Positions 1-10,120 of a stretch of DNA of 64,000 nucleotides are shown in pieces. This DNA comes from Diaporthe sp. PMI_573 (lineage: Eukaryota > Ascomycota > Sordariomycetes > Diaporthales > Diaporthaceae): NCBI GenBank assembly GCA_021399435.1, contig JAJTUP010000107.1, positions 120,227 to 184,226 of the forward strand. The letters run 5' to 3'. The notes under the pieces are model-generated. The model saw nothing but the letters and a program-made list of their open reading frames with translations. It was not told where the DNA came from and did no database searches. A program made the position numbers and the translations under genes. Numbering within the stretch: the first letter of the stretch is position 1; each line of letters starts with the position of its first letter.

Positions 1-32
1 GATCGATCTAAACGAGGCTATTCACCGCCGCT

Positions 33-984
33 ATGGTTGGCACTCGCTCAAGCCGCACCGCTGCGGCCCTATCGTCGCCAACCGCTGCGGCCCCTGCGTC
101 GTCAACCGCGCCGCGACGCTCCACTAGAGCGCCGCGCGCCTCACAAATGATCGTCACCAGCTCTATGCCGGAGCCGGAGTTCCCTAACGACGGGGAAGCC
201 GGCCTCACTGGCGCCGGCTCCGCGGCGCCGCAACGCCTGACCGCCGATGAGGTCGAACAGGCTGAGCTCCGGGCCCGGCTAGCCGAAGCCAGGGCTAGGG
301 AAGAAGCCGCTCGCCGTTCAACCGGCCATACCACTGCCGGCCTCAGGGGACTGGAAGATGAAGACGATAGGGACCTGATAGGAGTGGGACCTCATCAAGC
401 TCCGGCCGGCGAGGGCTAGGCCGGCTGCCGATCCCCTTACCACCGCCGTCGCAGCCGACGGCACCCTCACGTGGCACCGGTCCGTCCACACTGTTAAGGA
501 CTATGGTACCGTAATGGTGTGGGCCGAGTGCTTCGTCTTATATATGCGGATTATCGGCCTTCTTTTCGGCGCCCAGCATACGCAGGTAATGCCGGCGATG
601 TGCCGGTATTTAATACTAGTCCTCCGGAAGGCTGTCGCCTACCGCGATGCCGAGGTCATCGTCTTCGCGATGCACTGGGCGCAACAGGCCCTCACCAAGG
701 GCCCACTATTACCGGAGAGCTGGGCCCCGCTGCCGGACGAGTACACGGCCGACCTACTCGGCGCTGAAGCCCTCCGGAAGCCTCCCAGCGTTACAGGCTC
801 CGGCGCCTCCGAGCGCGCAGGCAACGGCCGGAAGCGGAAGGCGTCGGATATCGACGTTGCCGATCAGGTCTGTAACAAGTTTAACGCCGGCACCTGCAGC
901 TTCCCCGGCTGCCGGCGTCGGCACGCCTGTACCAAGTGCGGCAAGGACGGCCACCCAGCCACGGCCTGTCCGAAGGCCGGCTGA
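33..984 (+). pseudogene. Gag-like protein of the DIRS-type element, frameshifted
   Basis: A first open stretch (33-419) encodes an Ala/Ser/Arg-rich N-terminus with a predicted charged helix (E-Q-A-E-L-R-A-R-L). The protein continues in another frame from about 382, through DLIKLRPARARPAADPL, to the stop at 984, so one single-base frameshift lies near 376-385. The C-terminus carries two zinc motifs: a CCCH-like C-x7-C-x4-C-x4-H (CNKFNAGTCSFPGCRRRH) followed by a CCHC knuckle (CTKCGKDGHPATAC). Zinc knuckles at this position, just upstream of a reverse transcriptase, mark a nucleocapsid-like Gag. The combined product would be about 315 residues. It could be a programmed frameshift rather than decay, but no slippery heptamer is obvious. 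Confidence 0.7.
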
Positions 985-993
985 GGTCCAGCC

Positions 994-2739
994 ATGCCGG
1001 TGTGGATGGGCTGCTCGCGTACACAGCCCCCGCGCCGGCCCGAGAGGAATGCCGTGCCGCGCTTCCTCGTAGTCGACAACCGTGCGCCGCCGCTTAGCGA
1101 CTCGCCGTCGCCGTTAATCGCAGAACACTGGCTCGCAGCCCTCGCCGACTACCCTGGCCATCTGCCATATCTCTTATCCGATATTATCACCTTCGGAGCC
1201 CGACTTGGCTACGAAGGTCCGGAGCAATTCGTCCTCGCCGATAATCTAGCCTCCGCGTTAGAGGACCCCGAGGTCATCGACCGGCAGCTAGAATCCGATC
1301 TCCGGCTCGGCCGCGTGACAGAGGTCGCCGTCCCCGACGCGCCGCTGATAATATCGCCGCTAGGTCTAGTGCCGAAACAGGACGGCGGCTGGCGTCGGAT
1401 CCACCACCTCTCACATCCGCCCGGCGGCTCGGTCAACGACGGTATCCCCAGCGACTACGGAAGCCTCCGGTATAGCGCGATCGATGATGTACTCGGCATG
1501 GTCCGTGCCGCTGGCCGGGGATGCTGGATCATTAAAAAGGACCTGAAAGAGGCGTTTCGTATGGTACCGGTGGCGCCAGCGCACCGGTGGCTGCTCGGCT
1601 TCCGATGGCGTGGTCGGTATTATATGGAGAACTGCCTCTCCTTCGGCCTCCGTACAGCGCCGTTTATCTTCAACCTGTTCGCCGAGGGGCTCCACTGGCT
1701 ATGGCTCCGGAGCCAACCGTGGCTCCGGCTCCGGCACTATCTCGACGACTTCATCGGCGTGCTGCCGCCAGAGCTGGCCCACCGGCACGGCCTCGTACAT
1801 GCTAAGTTCCGGTCCTGGATCGACTATCTCGGCCTGATCCACGCCGAAAAGAAGGACGCCGAGGGCACTGTCGTCGACGTACTCGGCATCGAAATAGACA
1901 CCGAAAAGATGGAGGCCCGGCTGCCGGCCTCGAAGCTAGCCAAGGCAGCACGGCTGGTTAACGCCGCCCTAACCGACGGCTCGGTTACGGGCTATACAGC
2001 GCGGGAGCTCGCCGGTTACCTCAGCTTCTGCGCCGCCGTCGTTGTCCTCGGCAGGACCTATCTCACACGCTTATGGGCCTTCATTGCTACGTTCCGCAGT
2101 CAGCGTGCGCGTCGGCCGCTAACCGGTAGCGCCGTCTCGGACCTCTGCTGGTGGCAGGAGTGGCTACCTTATTTCAACGGTATCCGGCTTCTCGACGATT
2201 CAGATCGCCCGGTGGCACATATCTGGACCGACGCAAGTAGCCTCGGTATCGGCGGCTTCTGGTACGCCGGGGACGTCTCCGACTGGCACGCCGCCCTCCC
2301 CGTGCCGCAGGAGCAGGCTTTCTACGCCCCGCGCCGCGACGGTCTCCATATAAACGTGGCCGAGACCGAGGCCGCCGCGGCACTAATCAAGGCCGTCGCC
2401 GGCCTAGGGACCTACGGCCGGGCCGTGGTCCACGTCGACAATACAACAGCCGAGTCAGCCCTCCGCTCCGGCACGGGCCGGAGCCAGGGCGCGATGGTAC
2501 ATATACGGGCCGCGCTCGGCGCCGCAGCCGCAGCCGACCTCGACCTCGCGGTGGTCCGGGTGACCTCCGAGGACAACGGCCTTGCCGATGCGCTCTCGCG
2601 CGCTGATTGGCCTACGATAGCTAACCTATGCCCGAACTGGCAGGTCCCGTTACGACCGAGCCGCCCACGGACTTTATACGCCGGCTCCGGCCACGTGGCT
2701 GGTCCTCCGGCCACGTTAAGCTCCTCTGGCTCGGCCTGA
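994..2739 (+). CDS. Reverse transcriptase-RNase H polyprotein of the DIRS-type element
   Basis: The reading frame of 581 codons is uninterrupted. Reverse transcriptase motifs appear in order: KKDLKEAFRMVPV (first catalytic Asp), the FGLRTAPFIFN region, and the YLDDF box holding the catalytic Asp pair at about residues 249-253. RNase H follows with IWTDASSLGIGGF, the conserved Glu in NVAETEAAAAL, and HVDNTTAESAL. Copying of an RNA template and removal of the RNA strand are the expected roles. The start used is the ATG 9 bases after the gag stop. The C-terminal 37 codons overlap the recombinase reading frame, a layout usual for DIRS-like elements. No protease or integrase domain is present. It is the best preserved gene of this element. 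Confidence 0.9.
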   Translation: MPVWMGCSRTQPPRRPERNAVPRFLVVDNRAPPLSDSPSPLIAEHWLAALADYPGHLPYLLSDIITFGARLGYEGPEQFVLADNLASALEDPEVIDRQLESDLRLGRVTEVAVPDAPLIISPLGLVPKQDGGWRRIHHLSHPPGGSVNDGIPSDYGSLRYSAIDDVLGMVRAAGRGCWIIKKDLKEAFRMVPVAPAHRWLLGFRWRGRYYMENCLSFGLRTAPFIFNLFAEGLHWLWLRSQPWLRLRHYLDDFIGVLPPELAHRHGLVHAKFRSWIDYLGLIHAEKKDAEGTVVDVLGIEIDTEKMEARLPASKLAKAARLVNAALTDGSVTGYTARELAGYLSFCAAVVVLGRTYLTRLWAFIATFRSQRARRPLTGSAVSDLCWWQEWLPYFNGIRLLDDSDRPVAHIWTDASSLGIGGFWYAGDVSDWHAALPVPQEQAFYAPRRDGLHINVAETEAAAALIKAVAGLGTYGRAVVHVDNTTAESALRSGTGRSQGAMVHIRAALGAAAAADLDLAVVRVTSEDNGLADALSRADWPTIANLCPNWQVPLRPSRPRTLYAGSGHVAGPPATLSSSGSA

Positions 2740-3708
2740 CCCCTGAGACCCGCGCTGGCTATCGTACGGCGGTGCGCTCCTACGAGGACCTGTGCCGCCG
2801 ATGGGGAACGCCGGCGTGGCCGGCCACAGTCCAGACCCTTTGCAGCATGGATTACGGCGCGCACGTTCGGTAGCATGGGCCAAGGCCGTATACAGGCCAC
2901 AACGCTAGCCTCATACTTCTCAGCGCTACGGTCGGTCCACGTTGATATGGCACTACCAGTTACGGTATTCGATGAGGAGCACCTCCGCCGGATGCTCGCC
3001 GGCGCGCACCACGCCTTCGTTAAGGTGCCGGCGCCGGCGAGGCTGTCATTGAGCCGTGACCTCCTCCTCCGGCTATTGACGCCGGAGGCCGTGGCCGGGG
3101 AACCCTATATCGATACGGTTAACCTTAATGCCGCCTTTACGCTCGCCTTCGCCGGCTTCCTCCGGATCGGCGAGTTTACCTATAAGGAGCCGGAGCTCCG
3201 AGAGCCGGCGCTCTTCAACGGCCGGCGCCTTACACCGGCGTGTATCACTTTCTCGGCCAACGGCGATCATATGACCCTACTACTCCGGAGGTCTAAGGCC
3301 GATAGGCTCGGCGAAGGAGTACGGATTCTGATCGCTGCCGCCGACGACGAAGCGTGCCCGGTGGCCCGTATGCGATCCTTAATGGCGGCAAGGCCGGAGC
3401 CACCGCCCTCCGGCCACCCGGATCCCCTGTTTATCCTCAGGGGTGCTCCCTTTACGAGAGACCACGTACTCCGCCGGCTCCGAAGCCGGCTAGCGAGGAT
3501 CAGGGCCGACGTGGCCGGCATTAAGGGCCACAGCTTCCGCAAAGGCGCGGCCCAGCATGCCGCTAACCAGGGCCTCACACGGGAGGAGATTCAGGTCCTC
3601 GGCCGCTGGTCCTCCGACGCCGTAGACCGCTATTTTCGGACTAGTCTCCGGCGCCGGTATGCCCTGCAGCGGCAGTTCGCCACTGGGATGACCCCAGCGC
3701 TCTCTTGA
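2628..3708 (+). pseudogene. Tyrosine recombinase of the DIRS-type element, one frameshift
   Basis: The N-terminal core-binding helical domain is read from ATG 2628 (LTPETRAGYRTAVRSYEDLC) and ends at a stop at 2871-2873; the catalytic domain is open in the next frame from about 2875 to 3708, so one extra base is needed to join them. The catalytic set of a lambda-integrase-like YR is visible: Arg in FLRIGEF, His and Arg in GHSFRKGAA, Trp in GRWSSDA and the nucleophilic Tyr in VDRYFRTS. The enzyme would insert the circular DNA form of the element by site-specific recombination. The residues needed for catalysis are kept, so the break may be recent or an error of sequencing. Confidence 0.82.
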
Positions 3709-3979
3709 GGGTGCCGGCGAGGCACCCCACCCCACCATCATACCATTGGGCGAAGATGGAGCCTCGGCGCCGGCATGAGGCTCTCTAACCGGCATCGTGG
3801 CACCGAGGCCGAGCTCCGGCGGCGACGGCGTGGCCGGAGCGGCCTCGGTGCTATCTAGCCAGTCAGGAGCTTCCATGGCCGGCGCGTGCGCGCCTTCGCC
3901 CAATACCACTACTGTGCTACATTCTGCGTTCATCGACGTGACTGACTGCGGCTGTGTGTGCTCCGTACGGATAGATGGC

Positions 3980-4268
3980 TTGCATTGTGGGGTGACCCCG
4001 GGACGTTGTCGAGTACGCGTATCGTCCACGACGGCCCCAAGACGCGCGCCCAGTGGATCACGTTCCTCTTTGTCCAGGGCGGCATGGCATCGAACCCAGT
4101 ATGCCAGTATGCCCACACGTTCCGCTCATCGTGAGGGGGCATTCCGGACGACTGCAGCATTTTGATGATCTCCTCATCGCTCCGCGTGTCCAGCTCCGTG
4201 TCTGGGGTGAGAACTGTGCCCTTTGGGACATGACCCAGTGGGTATTGGGCTTTCTGAAGGGTTGACAT
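3980..4268 (-). pseudogene. Capsule-polysaccharide-synthase-like glycosyltransferase, N-terminal fragment
   Basis: From the ATG at 4268 the minus strand encodes MSTLQKAQYPLGHVPKG, then DEEIIKMLQ, ERNVWAYWHTGFDAMPPWTK, NVIHWARVLGPSW and VRVLDNVPGSP-like residues. This matches the N-terminal part of fungal Caps_synth (PF05704-like) glycosyltransferases, which usually run to more than 300 residues and carry a DxD-type motif further on. Here the similarity stops after VPGSPHNAS, at about 3980, where the DIRS-type element begins. The gene is therefore truncated by the insertion; its 3' part, if kept, lies left of the window. A second in-frame start exists at 4313. Confidence 0.6.
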
Positions 4269-4642
4269 GTCGCAAATGCGGAAAAAAAATCGCGAGTAAT
4301 GGGAGATGACCAATCTGTAGCTGTGAATAGCTTGTTTACGGGAGGAGGCGGGTTTGTTGCAGCATAGCGGACGTGGCCAATTTATGGTGAGTGAATACGA
4401 TTCACGCAGGCCGGCTCAGAGCTGACCAGAGAGTGAAGCTGGCTGACTAATTCCACCGTCTCTCGTTTCTCTTGCACTACGGAGAGCACCAAAATTTACA
4501 GCCTCTGCTCGACCTCTACATCTCTACGGCGCAGAAAACAGTCTAGATATCAACAGGTGTCGCCAGCATATCTTCATCGATCGACCTATTCCACTCAGCG
4601 TCCCTGGCGTCCTTTGTCCATAGCCTCATCTAGGCCAACTCA

Positions 4643-5077
4643 CTAGGCGGCATTCCCGTCCGGAGACTGGTCAAATACAACAACACAGCGCAGCTCAATG
4701 CTCTCCCTGTCGTAATCATCAACGTGCTCTGGGTCGATAAAAGCAGAATGCACAATCCTCTTCACCGGCCCCTGCGAATCGTAGTTCTTGAACAGCAGCA
4801 CCTCATCCGGCTGCTGCGCATACTTGAAGTGCCAGCTGTGTTTCTTGTTGGGGCCTACCGCCCAGCCCTCTTCCAACAGGTCATCGGCCTGGATGGGCAT
4901 CGGGGCGAGGTCCGTCTCGTCCGTGACGGAGGCGCCCTCGGCACATGCGAAGGGGTCTTTGTAGATTGTCCTGACGGGACGCCAAACCTTTTGGTACATG
5001 CTCCAGGTCAGCACATTGAAGTTGACGCTTCCGCCGTGGTAATGGCAATAACTTACGTTTATGACGGCAAAGTGTCC
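4643..5077 (-). pseudogene. CmcJ/GA4-desaturase-family (7-alpha-cephem-methoxylase-like) remnant, C-terminal part
   Basis: Two exons can be joined: 5077-5057 (GHFAVIN) and 4987-4643 (VWRPVRTIYKDPFACAEG ... YAQQPDEVLLFKNYDS ... VPHSAFIDP-like ... RESIELRCVVVFD), separated by a GT-AG intron of 69 nt (GTAAGT at 5056). The joined product has the NVWRP motif, the WHFKYAQ-PDEVLLFK block and the HSAFIDPE block typical of this fungal 2-oxoglutarate oxygenase-like family, whose members act in secondary metabolism. An acceptor-like CAG precedes exon 5077, but upstream on this strand I could not find the N-terminal half. It is therefore called a 5'-truncated remnant, though a missed exon is possible. 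It lies directly downstream of the P450 gene on the same strand. Confidence 0.6.
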
Positions 5078-5304
5078 CTGTCACAAATGCATGGAATTGA
5101 GGTCATCCGTAACCCTCGAGCCCATAGCCATAGACCGTAGATGCACTGGTCGTGAAATGCAGACAAGAATATCCCGTGCCATCTTGTAGATGAATACGGA
5201 AAGAAAATGTCATCCAGCTTCTAGCTACATCAATGCCCTCGAAACTCCAATATGGCACTCAATTCATGTTTGATATACATCTGCAGTACGGGTTCCATTT
5301 TTAC

Positions 5305-7017
5305 CTAACCAGCAAACCCGCGTGGATGAAATCGGATCATTAAATCCGGCTTGTCCCATATGAACCAAGTCCTCTGGTTGTTCCAATTCTCAGATGTCGC
5401 AGTCAATTCTAAATCAAAGGCCCATAAAAGATTGCCCACAATGAGTCTCATTTCAGTCCAGGCGAGACTGATTCAAACATATTAGCTCGGTCTTTTCGTT
5501 CTTTGCTTGTGTTTTGTACACATGGGTGAGGATTTGACTCACTTTCTACCAAGGCAGTCCCTGGGTCCTAGACTAAAGGGCTGGAAAACCTCGCGCTTAT
5601 CGCGGGAGAAGTCTCCCTCGCCCAACCAGCGCCCAGGGTGGAACCGGAGAGGATCCGCAAAGTTGGCGTCGATTCTGTATGCAGCGTACTGGTTGATAGC
5701 AACAGTCATGTTACCGGGAACAAAATGACCATCAACTGTGCACATGTCAGGAGTCCGCAAGCTGGGAGCGATTAAGAGCAGGGTCGGTTGACTTACTGAT
5801 AGCTCCAGATGGGGGCGTCACACGAGGAGTGGCTCCTGCAACCGGCGGGTACAGCCGGAGTGCCTCCTGAAGCACAGCATGGAGATAGGGCAACGCAGTC
5901 AGCCTCTTCAACGTGATCTGCTCCGCGGTTTCGAACTCGTCGCGGATCTCCCTGGTCAGTCGGTGCAAGACAGCCGGGTCCCGGGTGACGTAAAACAGGC
6001 ACCCCGAGAGCAGCGACGCCGTGGTCTCGGACCCGACGTCAAGGAGCAGCGCCACATTCGCCGTCATCTCGGCCGCCGTCAGCTCCTTGGACGTCTCGTT
6101 GGCCCGCAGGATGTAGGACATGAAGTCTGCCCGCTCGTAATTACCCGTGGCCATGCGCATCCCCGCCTTGTTGACGGCGGTATCAAACGCCTGGCGGCGC
6201 GAAGCCCCAAATACCTGCATCAGCAGGCGGACCAGGAGGGAGCGGAGCGGCAGGAAGCGTAGGATGGCCGCGATGCCCTCCTTGACGCTCTCGAATACCA
6301 GGTGCGCCGAGGGGTTCCAGGCGTCGCAGTCGAGCGCGCCGGCGCTGGTGCCCAGCGAGAGGTCCGTGATGATGTCGTAGGTGCAGTGCTGCAGCCAGCG
6401 CACCGCGTCCGTCGGCGCTCCTCCGAGCTTTTGGATCCGGTGGGCCATGTGGGTGACGTGACCTCTCAGGACGTGCTCCTGGGCGTGCAGGGCTTTGTCT
6501 GAGAAGGCGTGCGAGAGCACCCCGCGGATGCGAGCGTGGTCGCTGTCGGGGCTGGCGCCCAAGTTCTTCTCGCCATTTGGCGCCATTGCTCCGAGGTAGA
6601 AGAAGGGCTCCTTTGCCAACCGCTTGCCCGCGCCATTTTTGGGCTTCGATCCGTAGATATCGGCCCACGGAGCGCCGTTGACGAAGCTCACTGCTCGCAA
6701 GTTAGTTCAAGTGTACATACATGGAATCTGAAATAACTGACACTCATCCGGGGCAATTCGGACAACACTGCCGTATCTCTCGTGGAGCTCTTTGGTTTTG
6801 ATCTCAAGCCTCCCTGTACTCCGATAGTACGAATAATACAGGCGGCTGGCTCTTGCCAGCAATGGACCGGGAAACCTTCTCAGTGGATGCGCGAAAACAT
6901 TGTACAGGGTGTTGGCCAGAATGCTGCCCAAGATCTTGTTTAACAAAGTCAGTGCCACTCGGGATTCCAAAGCATTAAGGGTGGTGTTCTGACAAAGGTA
7001 ATGAGCAAAACAGCCAT
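5305..7017 (-). CDS. Cytochrome P450 monooxygenase, five exons, apparently intact
   Basis: Exons 7017-6994, 6934-6742, 6690-5797, 5735-5543 and 5467-5305 join to 1467 nt (488 residues) in one frame; introns of 59, 51, 61 and 75 nt all have GT and AG ends. The first exon gives a hydrophobic anchor (MAVLLITF then ILGSILANTLYNVF) before the proline-rich HPLRRFPGP hinge, predicting an ER membrane enzyme. Further marks are VRIAPDELSF, the I-helix AGxET-like VGSETT, ExxR in EALRLYPPV, the FHPGRW region and the heme loop FSLGPRDCLGRN with its Cys ligand, followed by LAWTEMRLI. It resembles fungal secondary-metabolism P450s (CYP65-like), but the substrate cannot be read. The short first exon is inferred. 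Confidence 0.88.
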
Positions 7018-7488
7018 GTCTTGCTCAACTGGTCCTCGTTCTCAAGCCTCTAATGTTTATGGACTCGAATTCAAGGACTGCTGTCAAAGATGGAGTGCCG
7101 TTCAGATTCAAGCTGAAAGGTATCACGCGACATTTCTCTGGGAATGCAGTTCTGGCAAACTCGTTCAAGTTGTCTCCTTCACCACTGATTGTGACGACGG
7201 TTCTCGTGTTCAACGAGCTAACGTAGATGGGTATACGATGGCTCTGCTCCTGTTCTGGGATAGTGACTAGATCTGCCAACGGCCTCCGCACAGCTCACGG
7301 CTGTCCTAGCGTCAAGGGTGTGGTTATTGGTTACTGGCGCGAATCTACGGCGCCTAGTGTGAAGACGAGCAAATTGTTAATTACAGTCAAACTCTTAGAC
7401 CTGTTGAAATCATTCAGGAGCACGGAGATGAGCCCATGCTCCATTACATGCTCTTCGATAACTGGAACATATCCAAGGAATATTGTCG
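7018..7488. other. No recognisable gene
   Basis: This spacer lies between the P450 start and the truncated end of the first hAT copy. The minus strand has open stretches (7025-7291, and a second frame giving VIEEHVMEHGLISVLLNDF near 7470-7400), but neither matches a family I know. It probably holds the P450 promoter; no clear TATA box was found. Confidence 0.4.
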
Positions 7489-9134
7489 ACGGGGGCCTGT
7501 TCGGTAAGCTGATAATACTTCTCGAACTTTAGCCAAGCCACGTGAAAGCGAGCGTAGAAGCGTGGGTTACTGAAAGACTTGTCTTTAGCCTGCGTGAAGT
7601 GATGATGGAGGAAATCCATATGAGATAGAACTTCATCGAGTGTGTTCTCCCGGCCTTGGCGTACCGAGATCTGGTGAAATGGTTGTAGAAACGCATGGAT
7701 GTCTCGGAGCTCGTTCCAGTCGTTGTGGTCCAGCGCATCTTTCTCGATCTTGGCATGATTTTCTTGAATCCAATCCATGAACTTTGCCCGCCTCTCAATT
7801 GCCACGTCAATAAGACGGAACCATGAATTCCAGCGTGTATCATTGTCCCTCGGCAAGGCCCTGCCAATCTTGGCCTTGAAGTCGTTGCAGATGCAGGTAG
7901 AGCTCCTTGAATACATGCACAAGTTGTGGAGCTTCCCCAGAACATTAAACTCCCGCCATTCCTCGGTGGCTTGTGCCTTCGTAATGACTCCCCCTTCTTC
8001 TTTTTCGGATAGCCTGCACAGTCGCTCATACGCCTCATCAATCCCCTCTTGCTCATCCTCCTGGATCTTCTTTGCCCTACTCCGAAAGAGGAAGGCTTGA
8101 ACAATGAGGTTCATGATGTGGCCACTGCAGCGTAGTCGCCTGGCAACCGGATCTAAACCATCAATCTCTTTTGCGATATCGTCAAGCATAGTATCGTTGG
8201 CATCGTGATTATCCATCGTAAAGTAGCCAACCTTTCCCCTGAGGTCGTACTCTTCGACAACATCCAGGAAAGCCTTGGCTTGCAATTTCCCGTTGTGGCT
8301 TCCTTTGAACTCGCGCAGTGACAATAACGCTTGAGCGACTTCTCTCGTCTCCGCATCTACAAAATGGACCACGATTGCCTGGTATGCCGCCTTCTGTTCC
8401 GATGAGGTCCACATGTCAATGGTGAAGTGGACCATGGATGAGAGAGAATTATGAAGTTTCTTGACGAGGCCTTGTTTGTGTTGAGCGAAAGTCTTTTCGA
8501 GAAGCTTGGGCACCGCACTGCGGCTGCGTAGGAGGACGTCCCGAGCCATATAGTTGCAGGAGAGTATAACAGCATGAAACTCGGGGTATTCGATGAATGT
8601 GTGGGCGATATTGCGAACCGCAAGAAGCCTGGCGAGTGCTTCCTCGAATGCAGGAATATTAATAGCGTTTGCCAAATATTTTTCCTCATTAAGGTCTCGA
8701 TTGGCTCGACGTTCCTCCTGCCTTCCAAACAAATCCGCAATGGTGCCATGTTGCTGTTTCTTCAGATCCGACCTTTCTACATGCTCTATAACCCGGATGC
8801 CATGAAAGTCCCGCAGGTGCTTGCGGGCTCGGCTCAGGTTCGTCGTTACCGAATTAGGCTTTTTCGTGGAGTCGCAGTGCTTGCAGTACCAAATTTCGTG
8901 GTATGAGGTGTCGCGAGCTTTCTCTCCTCTCTCTTCATAAGGGTCACGCGCCTCGTTCCAAGTGCTTTTGTTTGTACGGCCTTTGGCGCGCTTGGCGGCC
9001 CGATCAGAGGGAGAACGACGCAAAGCGCGCTTGGCGGGAACGGGAGAGTCAGGCGAAGCAGGTCCCAAGACCTCGTCAGAAGGCTCCGATAACAAGGGAG
9101 CGGGCGAAGCTGATGACATATTTACTGTTAGCAA
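7410..9134 (-). pseudogene. hAT transposase (hAT-1), C-terminally truncated
   Basis: The single open frame encodes a basic N-terminus with a nuclear-localisation-like KRAKGRTNK, a BED zinc finger (WYCKHC ... HLRDFH), then catalytic landmarks of hAT transposases: first Asp in HFTIDMWTSSEQ, second Asp in GYFTMDNHDANDT, the C/H pair in RCSGHIMNL, and DNDTRWNSWF. Similarity ends after KFEKYYQLTEQAPV near 7489; the hATC dimerisation domain with the catalytic Glu and the RLFS motif is missing and replaced by an unrelated tail. Usual fungal hAT transposases are 650-900 residues, this one 574. A DNA cut-and-paste enzyme lacking its Glu would be inactive. No terminal inverted repeats were found by eye. 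Confidence 0.85.
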
Positions 9135-9598
9135 GTTTCTAACTGCGTTGAAGGCATTTGATTTGCGAAATTTTCTTGTGCTACTACGTGCGGTGGCGCC
9201 GAGGTAGCAGAATCCAGCAGTATCTCATCTGCGTCATTTATATTTGTGAAGAAGGTGGTATATGCTTTGTATGGTATTTCTACGGCTTTACCATACCTCG
9301 CAGACCTTAGCCTTAAGAAATCCGTGACCATAAATGCCGCAGGTGTTTGCTGTCACTGGTTATATCTGGCTGTCTGCGTGGCTTATGAAGAAGGTCAAGG
9401 GCCCCGTCCACGATGTGCTGAAGAGAAATTTTGGATCAGAACAGTGAGAAAAGCGGCTCGAGACAAATGGTTCTCGGTCATCACTAGTTCACACATGGGA
9501 GTTCACGAAAAGAAATATCTTCCGAGTTCAGTGTTGGGGCGAGAATATCAATCGTTCTTTTATGTCTGCTCACACTCGCCATCACAGCTTGTGATTTC
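9135..9598. other. No recognisable gene
   Basis: Short open frames exist on both strands (for example 9331-9128 minus, with DADEILLDSATSAPPHV), but I recognise no domain. It may hold the promoter side of the hAT-1 copy or a degraded host sequence. Confidence 0.35.
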
Positions 9599-10120
9599 AT
9601 GACTTTCCAAGGAGAGGTAGGTAACGATCGGAGACCACAAAAGATGCGGGGGGCGAAGAGCCGCTTCCTGGGTACCCCACCGTGCCGTCTCACGATCCCA
9701 AGCAACAGAGCACATGCCGCGGCACCTCATGCTTCGTCTCAGAAGATTAACGGTATCTACACTACACTTCTTACCCAGCAAAAAACACAGATCGACACAT
9801 TTTTCTCGTTACAACAAGCCCAGATAGCAAAGATATTGGCTCACATAGGTGCGCAAGTAGACAGGATACCAGATCAGGTCACTAGGCAGGTCGACAAGCA
9901 TGTCAAAGAGGAGATGGCTAAGATATGGGACAAGAGGCCGTATGAGTGGGAACAGGTGACCCGAGACGTTGTCCAACAAGAAGTGGAGTACGCCTTGGAG
10001 ACAAGCCTGCCAAAGGAGATGGAGGGGCTCAAAGAGGCCGTCAAGGAAGAATGTCTTGATGATTTAAAGGATGACTTGGAAGAAGGGCTGGTCAGAATCT
10101 TTCTCCCTAGACGATCATAA
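9599..10120 (+). CDS. Hypothetical coiled-coil protein
   Basis: The 173-codon frame begins with a basic stretch and then becomes strongly helical and charged: QQKTQIDTFFSLQQAQIAK, ILAHIGAQVDRIPDQVTRQ, then acid-rich KEEMAKIW, EGLKEAVKEECLDDLKDDL. Heptad-like spacing of hydrophobic residues suggests a coiled coil. I do not recognise the family. A later start (ATG in KMRGAKS) is possible. Because it is flanked by transposon debris it may itself be a fragment of a larger gene, for instance a C-terminal exon of a longer coiled-coil protein. Confidence 0.35.
   Translation: MTFQGEVGNDRRPQKMRGAKSRFLGTPPCRLTIPSNRAHAAAPHASSQKINGIYTTLLTQQKTQIDTFFSLQQAQIAKILAHIGAQVDRIPDQVTRQVDKHVKEEMAKIWDKRPYEWEQVTRDVVQQEVEYALETSLPKEMEGLKEAVKEECLDDLKDDLEEGLVRIFLPRRS

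Larger units (their letters stand above)
1..3980 (+). mobile_element. DIRS-type tyrosine-recombinase retrotransposon (left end outside window)
   Basis: Three consecutive and partly overlapping coding regions give the order gag-like protein, reverse transcriptase plus RNase H, tyrosine recombinase, which is diagnostic of YR (DIRS-order) retrotransposons; there is no DDE integrase and no protease. No methyltransferase domain lies between RNase H and recombinase, unlike classical DIRS1. The right boundary is placed near 3980 because the glycosyltransferase reading frame on the opposite strand loses family similarity there. The DNA is rich in CCGG and GCCGGC and clearly more GC-rich than the flanks. 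Two frameshifts (gag and recombinase) suggest this copy is dead. The left terminus and terminal repeats are not visible, so subclass (DIRS, PAT, Ngaro) cannot be settled. Confidence 0.85.

Noticed and set aside
3490..4116. Long minus-strand frame of 208 codons
   Set aside because: It is the antisense shadow of the tyrosine recombinase and the element's 3' region; composition follows the GC-rich plus-strand code and no domain is seen.
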